A stretch of DNA of 64,000 nt from Streptomyces griseoviridis (GTDB taxonomy: Bacteria; Actinomycetota; Actinomycetes; Streptomycetales; Streptomycetaceae). The notes under the pieces were generated by a model. The model was given only the letters and a program-made list of their open reading frames with translations, searched no databases and had not been told where the DNA came from. The stretch lies in contig NZ_CP029078.1 in NCBI RefSeq assembly GCF_005222485.1, positions 1,302,001-1,366,000 on the forward strand, in the 5' to 3' direction. Below are positions 59,001 through 64,000 of this stretch, one piece after another (position 1 is the stretch's first letter; the number at the start of each line of letters is the position of its first letter). A program made the translations under genes and the position numbers.

Positions 59001-62000
59001 TCGGCGGCGCCCGAGAGGAAGCCACCGCGCAGGGTGGCGCTGCGGCCGCGGCCGTCGGCGCCTCCGCTGGTGAGGGTGGCGAGGTCCCAGCCGCGGTCCT
59101 CGGGGAACGCCTCGACGCCGTCGCGGCCTTCGCTGAGCATCGCCCACAGGTCCTGCGGGGAGCGGACCCCGCCGGGCAGCCGGCAGGCCATCCCGACGAT
59201 GACGACCGGGTCCTCGGCCAGGGCCGCGGCGGCGGCCGGGTCGGGGCCCCTGGTGTCGGGCTCGCCGAGCAGCGCGGTGACGAGGTGCTGGGCGAGGGCC
59301 TTGGCGGTCGGGTAGTCGTAGACCGTGGTGGCGGGCAGCCGCAGCCCGGTGGCGAGGGCGAGCCGGTTCGGCAGCTCGATCGCGGTGAGCGAGTCGAAGC
59401 CGAGGTCGCGGAAGTTGCGGTCGGGGGCGACGGCCTCGGGACCCGGGTGGCCGAGGACGGCCGCCGCGTGGGTGCGCACCAGGTCGGTGAGGAGTCCGGT
59501 GCGCTCGTCGGCGGGCAGCCCGCTGAGCCGTTCGGCGAGCCCGGACGCGGCGGTCCTGGTCCGGTCGCGGGTGTTCTCGGCGTCGGCCAGGGCCTGCCTG
59601 GCCTCGGGCAGGTCGCGCAGCAGGGCGTTGCCGCGCATCCCGATGAGGCCGTCGAGGACCTGCGGCTGGCGCGGGTCGAACAGCACGGGCGCGGCTTCGG
59701 TGCCGGTGACGGCCTGGCGGAGCGCGGCGAGCGCCAGATCGGGGTGGACGGCCGGGTGTCCCGCGCCGGTCTGCTGCGGGCGGGGCGTCTCGGCGTCGTC
59801 GCCGATCCAGGCGCCCCAGCCGATCGCGGTGGCGGGCAGCCCCGCGGCGCGGCGGGCGCGGGCGAGCGCGTCGAGGACGGCGGTGGCGGCGGCGAGGTTG
59901 GCGCGGCCCGCCGTGCCGACGGTGCCCGCGACGGAGGAGCAGAGGACGAACGCGTCCAGGTCGAGGCCGCGGGTCAGCGCGTCCAGGTGGAGGGCGGGCG
60001 CGGTCCGCGCGTGGTGCAGGGCGGCGAACCGGTCGGGGGTGAGGTCGTCGAGGACCCCGTCGTCGACGACGCCGGCCGCGTGCACCACCGCGGTGAGCGG
60101 GGTGTGGTCGGGGATGTCGGCGAGGACGGCGGCGAGGGCGTCGCGGTCGGCCGCGTCGCAGGCGGCGAGGGTGACGTGGGCGCCGAGGTCGGTGAGTTCG
60201 GCGCGCAGGGCGTCGGCGCCCGGCGCGTCCGGGCCCCGGCGGCTGAGGAGGACGAGGCGTTCGGCGCCCGCGCCCGCCAGCCAGCGCGCCACGTGGGCGC
60301 CCCGGCCGCCGGTGCCGCCGGTGACGAGGACGGTGCCGCGCGGCTGCCAGCCCGCGTCGGGGGCGGTCTCGGTGGCGGGGACGAGCCTGCGGCCGAAGAC
60401 GGCGGAGGCGCGGACGGCGACCTGGTCCTCGCCGTCGTGTCCGGCGAGGACGGCGGCGAACCGGCGGGCGGCGCGTTCGTCCAGCGTGTCGGGCAGGTCG
60501 ACGAGACCGCCCCAGACGGCCGGGTGTTCGAGCGCGGCGACCCGGCCGAGGCCCCAGACGGCGGCCTGCGCGGGTGCGGTGACGGCCTCGGAGCCCGCGA
60601 CGGTGACGGCACCGCGGGTCAGCGCCCACAGCGGGGCGTTGACCTCGGCGTCCAGGAGGGCCTGCACGAGCACGGCGGACGGGACACCGGCGGTGTCGGG
60701 GGCGTCCGGGGAGTCGGCGAGGGCGAGCAGGGAGACCACGCCGGTGAGGGCGGTGCCGTCGGCTGCCAGGGTGCGCAGCCGTGCGGCGAGGGCGTCGCGT
60801 TCGGTGTCCGCGGGGTCGACGGTGAGGTGGACCAGGTCGGCGCCGCCGGTGCCGACGGCGTCGAGGACGGCGCTGGTCCACGGGTCGTCGGCGTGCGCGG
60901 CGGGCACGACGGCCAGCCAGGTGCCGGTCGGGGCCGGGGCGGCGGCGGGCAGGGAGAGCGGCTTCCATGTCTCGTGGTGCCGGTTGGAGTCGACCATGGC
61001 CTGGTCGCGGCGCCTGCGCCGCCAGGTGGAGAGGGCGGGCAGGACCGCGCCGAGCGCGTCGGTGTCCACGGCGAGGTCGGCGGCGAGGCTGGTCAGGTCC
61101 TCGCCCTCGACGGCCGTCCAGAAGGCGCCGTCCAGCGGGTCGGCGGCGCCGCCCGCGGGGTGGCGCCGGGTGTCGGGCCAGTAGCGGGCCCGCTGGAAGG
61201 CGTACGTCGGCAGTTCGACACGGCGGGCGCCGGTGCCGGCGAGGGTGCCCGCCCAGTCGACGCGGACACCGGCGACGTGCAGTCCGGCGAGCGCGGTGAG
61301 CAGCGCGCTCTCCTCGTCCCGGTCCTTGCGCAGCGCGGGCACGGCGACGCCGGGCTCGGCGTCGGCGCTCTCCGTGGTGTCGAGGGTCTGCCGGGTGAGG
61401 GCGGTGAGGACACCGCCGGGGCCGACTTCGAGGAACGCGTTGGCTCCCGCGTCGGCGAGGCTACGGACACCGTCGGCGAACCGGACGGTGCCACGGACGT
61501 GCTCCACCCAGTAGGCCGGGGTGGTGAGTTGGCCGGGGGCGGCGAGGGCTCCGGTGACGTTGGAGACGACCGGGATGCGCGGCTCGCCGTACGTCAGCCC
61601 CTCCGCGACCTCGCGGAACGCATCGAGCATCGGCTCCATCAGCGCCGAGTGGAAGGCGTGACTGACCGCGAGCCGCTGCGTCTTGCGCCCCTCGGCGACG
61701 AACTCAGCTGCCAGCGCGGTGACTTCAGTCTCAGGACCGGCGACGACCACCGACTCAGGACCGTTGACGGCGGCCACGGACAGCCCGTCCGTCAACCGCT
61801 CGACCACCTCCGCCTCGGTCGCCTGGACGGCCACCATGGCCCCACCGGACGGCAGTTCCTGCATCAGCCGCGCACGGGCTGCGACGAGTGTGCACGCGTC
61901 GTCGAGGGAGAACACCCCGGCGACATGCGCGGCGGCGATCTCACCGATCGAGTGGCCGCCCACGAACTCCGGGCTCACACCGAGGGATTCGACCAGCCGG

Positions 62001-64000
62001 TACAGAGCGACCTCGACGGCGAACAGCGCGGGCTGGGTGTACCCGGTGGTGTGCAGCCGCTCGTCGTCCTCGGCGAACAGCACCTCCCGCAACTCAGCGA
62101 CGTCCAGACGGTCGAGAACGGCGTCCAACACCTCCGCGAACACCGGAAAACGACCGTACAGTTCACGGCCCATCCCGGCCCGCTGCGAACCCTGACCCGA
62201 GAACAGCACCGCGAGCGACCGCTCCACGGCACGGCCCCGCGCCACCTCCACCGGCTCACCCTCCGCACCCGCCAGCAGCACCGCCCGGTACTCGAACGAG
62301 GAGCGGCCGGTGGCCAGCGAGTGCCCGATGTCGAGCGCGTCCGCGCCGGTCACGGAGGTGATCCGGGCGAGCTGGGCGTCCAGGGCCTCGGGGGACTTCG
62401 CCGAGACCGGCCACGCGACGGTGGCGGGGGCCGTGGCCGGCGCGGTGACCGGGGGCTCCTCGGTCTGCGGGGCCTGCTCGATGATGGTGTGCGCGTTGGT
62501 GCCGCTGATGCCGAAGGACGACACGGCGGCGCGGCGCGGCCTGCCGGTCTCGGGCCAGGCGGTGGTCTCGGTCAGCAGCCGCACCTCGCCCTCGGTCCAG
62601 TCGACATGCGTCGAAGGGCGGTCGATGTGCAGGGACTTGGGCAGGACACCGTGCCGGATCGCCATGACGGTCTTGATGACGCCCGCGACACCGGCGGCGG
62701 CCTGCGCGTGCCCGATGTTCGACTTGATCGAGCCGAGCAGCAGCGGCCGGTCCTCGGGCCGGTCCTGGCCGTAGGTGGCCAGCAGCGCCTGCGCCTCGAT
62801 GGGGTCGCCGAGGGTGGTGCCGGTGCCGTGCGCCTCGACGGCGTCGACATCGGCCGTGGTGAGCCCGGCACTCGCCAACGCCTGCCGGATGACGCGCTGT
62901 TGGGACGGGCCGTTGGGCGCGGTGAGGCCGTTGGACGCGCCGTCCTGGTTGACGGCGGAGCCGCGCAGCACCGCGAGCACCGGGTGCCCGTTGCGACGCG
63001 CGTCGGAGAGCCGCTCCACGACCAGCATGCCGACACCCTCGGACCAGCCGGTGCCGTCGGCCGCGTCGGCGAACGCCTTGCAGCGGCCGTCGCCCGCCAG
63101 GCCGCCCTGCCGGGTGAACCCGGCGTAGCCCATGGCGGTGGACATCACGGTGACACCGCCGGCGAGCGCCAGGTCGGCCTCGCCGGAACGCAGCGCGTGC
63201 GCCGCCCAGTGCAGGGCGACCAGGGAGGACGAGCAGGCGGTGTCGATGGTCACGGCCGGGCCTTCGAGCCCGAACGTGTAGGAGAGCCGGCCGGAGATGA
63301 CGCTGGTGGCGAGGCCGGTGGGGGCGTGGCCCTCGGCGTCCTCGCGGGAGTTCATGACGAGGGTGGTGTAGTCCTGGCCGCTGGTGCCGACGAAGACGCC
63401 GGTACGGCTGCCGCGCATGGTGGCGGGGTCGATGCCGGCCCGCTCGAACGCCTCCCACGACGTCTCCAGCAGGAGCCGCTGCTGCGGGTCCATGGCGAGG
63501 GCCTCGCGCGGGGAGATCCCGAAGAAGTCGGCGTCGAAGTCGGCGACGTCGTACAGGAATCCGCCCTCGGAGGTGGCGCTGCGGCCGTGGCCGCCCTCGC
63601 CGCCGCGCTGAAGGGTGTCGAGGTCCCAGCCGCGGTCGGTCGGGAAGGCGGAGATGCCCTCCTCGCCTTCGACGACGAGGCGCCACAGCTCCTCAGGGGA
63701 GCTGACCCCGCCGGGCATCCGGCAGGCCATGCCGACGATGACGATCGGGTCCTCGGCGACCGCCGTGGCGACGACGGCCGGGCCCGCCGTACCGGTCGCG
63801 CGCTCCTCGTCGAGGAGTGCGGAGACCAGGTGTTCGGCGAGGACGGTGGGGGTCGGGTAGTCGAAGACCAGGGTGGCGGGCAGCCGCAGTCCGGTGACGG
63901 CGGTGAGCCGGTTGCGCAGTTCGACGGCGGTGAGCGAGTCGAAGCCGAGGTCGTGGAAGTCGCGGTCGGCGTCGATGGCCTTGGTCGAGGAGTGGCCGAG
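52853..64000 (-). CDS. Modular type I PKS (gene A), 5' end outside window: ...ACP / KS-AT-KR(dead)-ACP / KS-AT-DH-ER-KR-ACP
   Basis: Cytoplasmic assembly-line PKS. The frame is open to the right edge, so the start and earlier modules lie outside; 3,715 residues are visible. Domains by visible residue: ACP end 1-60 (GFDSL), KS 82-511, AT 596-891, KR 1221-1417, ACP 1507-1578, KS 1596-2024, AT 2111-2411, DH 2471-2737, ER 2966-3264, KR 3274-3481, ACP 3564-3631, C-terminal docking region about 3648-3715. Both KS have the TACSSS cysteine. Both AT have GHSIGE and HAFH, which predict malonyl-CoA. The first KR is degenerate; the second module looks fully active. The tail [12 protein letters not shown] is typical of a C-terminal docking domain that feeds a next subunit. 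TGA at 52853-52855 lies 37 bases before gene B, so the two are probably cotranscribed and act in sequence. Family assignment is certain; the product is not known. Confidence 0.96.
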   Translation of the reverse strand, partial: LGHSSTKAIDADRDFHDLGFDSLTAVELRNRLTAVTGLRLPATLVFDYPTPTVLAEHLVSALLDEERATGTAGPAVVATAVAEDPIVIVGMACRMPGGVSSPEELWRLVVEGEEGISAFPTDRGWDLDTLQRGGEGGHGRSATSEGGFLYDVADFDADFFGISPREALAMDPQQRLLLETSWEAFERAGIDPATMRGSRTGVFVGTSGQDYTTLVMNSREDAEGHAPTGLATSVISGRLSYTFGLEGPAVTIDTACSSSLVALHWAAHALRSGEADLALAGGVTVMSTAMGYAGFTRQGGLAGDGRCKAFADAADGTGWSEGVGMLVVERLSDARRNGHPVLAVLRGSAVNQDGASNGLTAPNGPSQQRVIRQALASAGLTTADVDAVEAHGTGTTLGDPIEAQALLATYGQDRPEDRPLLLGSIKSNIGHAQAAAGVAGVIKTVMAIRHGVLPKSLHIDRPSTHVDWTEGEVRLLTETTAWPETGRPRRAAVSSFGISGTNAHTIIEQAPQTEEPPVTAPATAPATVAWPVSAKSPEALDAQLARITSVTGADALDIGHSLATGRSSFEYRAVLLAGAEGEPVEVARGRAVERSLAVLFSGQGSQRAGMGRELYGRFPVFAEVLDAVLDRLDVAELREVLFAEDDERLHTTGYTQPALFAVEVALYRLVESLGVSPEFVGGHSIGEIAAAHVAGVFSLDDACTLVAARARLMQELPSGGAMVAVQATEAEVVERLTDGLSVAAVNGPESVVVAGPETEVTALAAEFVAEGRKTQRLAVSHAFHSALMEPMLDAFREVAEGLTYGEPRIPVVSNVTGALAAPGQLTTPAYWVEHVRGTVRFADGVRSLADAGANAFLEVGPGGVLTALTRQTLDTTESADAEPGVAVPALRKDRDEESALLTALAGLHVAGVRVDWAGTLAGTGARRVELPTYAFQRARYWPDTRRHPAGGAADPLDGAFWTAVEGEDLTSLAADLAVDTDALGAVLPALSTWRRRRRDQAMVDSNRHHETWKPLSLPAAAPAPTGTWLAVVPAAHADDPWTSAVLDAVGTGGADLVHLTVDPADTERDALAARLRTLAADGTALTGVVSLLALADSPDAPDTAGVPSAVLVQALLDAEVNAPLWALTRGAVTVAGSEAVTAPAQAAVWGLGRVAALEHPAVWGGLVDLPDTLDERAARRFAAVLAGHDGEDQVAVRASAVFGRRLVPATETAPDAGWQPRGTVLVTGGTGGRGAHVARWLAGAGAERLVLLSRRGPDAPGADALRAELTDLGAHVTLAACDAADRDALAAVLADIPDHTPLTAVVHAAGVVDDGVLDDLTPDRFAALHHARTAPALHLDALTRGLDLDAFVLCSSVAGTVGTAGRANLAAATAVLDALARARRAAGLPATAIGWGAWIGDDAETPRPQQTGAGHPAVHPDLALAALRQAVTGTEAAPVLFDPRQPQVLDGLIGMRGNALLRDLPEARQALADAENTRDRTRTAASGLAERLSGLPADERTGLLTDLVRTHAAAVLGHPGPEAVAPDRNFRDLGFDSLTAIELPNRLALATGLRLPATTVYDYPTAKALAQHLVTALLGEPDTRGPDPAAAAALAEDPVVIVGMACRLPGGVRSPQDLWAMLSEGRDGVEAFPEDRGWDLATLTSGGADGRGRSATLRGGFLSGAADFDAAFFGISPREALAMDPQQRLLLETTWEAFERSGIDADGLRGSRTGVFVGTNGQDYSTLVMNSREDLEGHAGTGLAASVVSGRLAYTFGLEGPAVTVDTACSSSLVALHWAMQALRAGECDLAVAGGITMMSTPSSFSGFTLQNGLSTDGRCKAYADAADGTGWSEGVGLIVVERLSDARRNGHEVLAVVRGSAINQDGASNGLTAPNGPSQQRVIRQALASAGLTTSDVDAVEGHGTGTPLGDPIEAQALLATYGQDRPEDRPLLLGSIKSNIGHTQAAAGVAGIIKTVMAMRNGVLPRTLHVDRPSTHVDWEAGAIRLLTEESAWPETGRPWRAGISSFGISGTNAHTIIEQAPEVQDEPAAPSTPTRTPAVVPWPVSAKSEQALDAQASGVTALATADPLDLGFSLATGRALFDHRAVLLAAPGRPPTEVARGRAAHRSLAVLFSGQGSQRAGMGRALYGRYPVFAEALDAVLARLDVPGLREVLFADDDERLHTTGYTQPALFAVEVALYRLVESWGVRPEQVAGHSIGEIAAAHVAGVFSLDDACTLVAARARLMQELPSGGAMVAVQATEAEIAGRLTDGVTLAAVNGPDSVVIAGAEDEVLTLAAEFTAEGRKTSRLSVSHAFHSPLMEPMLDAFREVAEGLTYTEPKIPVVSNVTGALAEPGQLTDPGYWVRHVRETVRFADGVRALTGAGAGAFLEIGPGGVLTALTGRVLDTEGHDEAVTFPALRKDRDEETALLTALAGLHVNGVRVDWAAWFAGTGAHRTDLPTYPFQRERYWPRPAALTGDISTAGLISAEHPLLGAAVPLADSEAALFTSQISLQVHPWLLDHKVGGTVILPGTGYLEMAVRAADQVGCGRVEELVLAAPMVLDAKVPTSVQVVIGAPGDDGSRTITFYSRPSDVIDGPWSRHADGLLAVEERTDTFETPVWPPADAVSVQFDGDYSRTEYGPSFHGLRQVWIRGDEAFAEVALPDEVAGDAQYFGMHPALLDAVQHANGYLGVGSADRPLLPFAWNGVSLHARGATTLRVRILRLGDESVRVTASDAEGAPVLSAESLVLRAPTVPSAPVATGGQEPVFRLDWTAAPEVKPTEGLTAATLGADLFGTGTTLASLADLTGPDGDTSGAPDFVLVPLTGAGAGDPYGPGSDVPGAVHALTTHTLDLVKRWLATDRLDHSRLVFVTHGAVAADDTETVHDLAAGAAWGLVRSAQSENPDRFVLLDLPATDNATGTTSAESADALRALLPALPGLLATGDAQFAVREGTPLVGRLERLTTAPGLLAPAHVPWRLDTTGKGSLDNLVLAPCPEVLAPLGAHEVRVDVDATGVNFRDVLNALGMYPGESGPMGTEAAGVVTEVGEAVTGLAPGDRVLGTVGGGFGPVVVADQHYLARVPDGWTQQEAASVPLVFLTALYAFRDLAALSAGERVLIHAGAGGVGMAAIQLAQHLGAEVFATASEAKWDTLRGLGLDDEHIASSRDLAFAEKFPPMDVVLNALAGEFVDASLRITAPGGRFLEMGKTDIRDPRSTGDVRYRAFDLGEAGPERNKALLGELLDLFAAGALRPLPVKVWDVRRAREAFRFMSQAKHIGKIVLTMPPRWNPDGTVLITGGTGALGGHLARRFAAAGMRNLLLTSRRGPDAPGAAELAAELREMGAEATVVACDTSDRDATAALIGAVPAAHPLTAIVHTAGVLDDGVIASLSPERLADVLRPKVDAAWHLHELTRDLDLAAFLPFSSIAGVMGSPGQGNYAAANSFLDALTRHRRELGLAATSLAWGPWAHDGGMTSTLSDTDMRRMQSGGLPPLPVEQGLELFDIARGSDETFLVLVGLAPGAMRGAAIEDLPPLFRSMVRSGRRTAAATDAAGASAALGAKLAELGAADRVRYVTDLVREQAARVLGHASPKSVDITQEFRDLGFDSLTALELRNHLSTATGLRLPATLVFDYPTPTSLAEHFVSELVGDDTPQGPSLLTELDRFEALFAAGDPDEITRAGLALRLGQMLDKVRGAAQEPTGSSVDDDFESASADDVFAFIDNELGRLGDR
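53110..59215 (-). other. Gene A module A2: KS-AT(malonyl)-DH-ER-KR-ACP, fully reducing
   Basis: KS about 57930-59215 ([21 protein letters not shown] where EAHGTGT is usual). AT about 56770-57670 with GHSIGE and [12 protein letters not shown], malonyl type. DH about 55790-56590 has [10 protein letters not shown] (HxxxGxxxxP) and [11 protein letters not shown], so both catalytic residues are present. ER about 54210-55105 has the NADPH motif [15 protein letters not shown] and [16 protein letters not shown] about 53560-54180 has TGGTGALG, the LDD fingerprint, FSSIAG and [12 protein letters not shown] about 53110-53310 has [10 protein letters not shown]. Expected outcome is a methylene at the beta carbon. 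Confidence 0.92.
59270..63755 (-). other. Gene A module A1: KS-AT(malonyl)-KR(inactive)-ACP
   Basis: KS about 62470-63755 ([30 protein letters not shown]). AT about 61330-62215 with GHSIGE and [12 protein letters not shown], which predict malonyl-CoA. There is no DH. A segment around 60960-61110 ([12 protein letters not shown]) resembles the dimerization element of KR-only modules. The KR about 59750-60340 keeps the fold ([24 protein letters not shown]), but the catalytic Tyr region reads [11 protein letters not shown] instead of the usual [11 protein letters not shown], and the Lys region reads HHARTAP instead of LRPKTDA. Tyr, Asn and Lys are therefore all gone, so the beta-keto group should survive. 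ACP about 59270-59480 has [10 protein letters not shown]. Confidence 0.9.
63780..64000 (-). other. Gene A: partial ACP of an upstream module
   Basis: The right edge encodes the second half of an acyl carrier protein, with [15 protein letters not shown] around the phosphopantetheine serine and then [12 protein letters not shown], followed by a linker into the next KS. It belongs to a module whose KS and AT are beyond the window. This shows that gene A begins upstream of the window and that the next KS is not the first of the protein. Confidence 0.9.

Overview
The whole window is modular type I polyketide synthase (PKS) DNA from a high-GC actinomycete, most likely Streptomyces or a close relative. 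The GC content is very high throughout, third positions are mostly G/C, and the domain motifs, docking domains and short intergenic gaps are of the Streptomyces type. All coding is on the minus strand, so transcription runs from position 64000 towards position 1. The plus strand carries only antisense shadow frames. I see no tailoring, transport, regulatory, RNA or mobile genes. Both window edges cut through PKS genes.

Layout in transcription order. Gene A (64000-52853, 5' end outside) holds the end of an ACP, a KS-AT-KR-ACP module whose KR has lost its catalytic residues, and a fully reducing KS-AT-DH-ER-KR-ACP module. Gene B (52815-46693) follows after 37 bases. It is the chain-terminating subunit, KS-AT-DH-KR-ACP-TE, with a DH that lacks its catalytic Asp. 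A strong inverted repeat (46629-46679) then probably ends the A-B transcript. Gene C (46358-29805) has three modules, all with methylmalonyl-type AT domains: KS-AT-KR-ACP, KS-AT-DH-ER-KR-ACP and KS-AT-DH(dead)-KR-ACP. Gene D (29704-1, 3' end outside) is a single unbroken frame of more than 9,900 codons. It has five complete KS-AT-DH-KR-ACP modules and the KS-AT-DH of a sixth, all with malonyl-type AT domains and intact DH residues.

Working together, C would add three methyl-branched units (hydroxyl, methylene, hydroxyl) and D would build at least five conjugated double bonds, six if its last module has an active KR and no ER. A then B would finish the chain as a 3-hydroxy-7-oxo acyl end, released by the TE. 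This suggests a polyene macrolide or related polyene polyketide. Subunit sizes and module counts resemble those of nystatin/amphotericin-type systems (a roughly six-module polyene subunit and a one-module TE subunit of about 2,050 residues). The compound itself cannot be named from this window. The TE gene sits upstream of C and D in the same orientation, so gene order does not match assembly order.

The least ordinary features are an in-frame docking-domain pair buried inside gene D before its sixth module, three reductive domains with visible loss of catalytic residues, near-identical module segments that point to recent recombination, a pair of KR domains that lack the usual LDD fingerprint, and a possible PAS-LuxR-type operator upstream of gene C.
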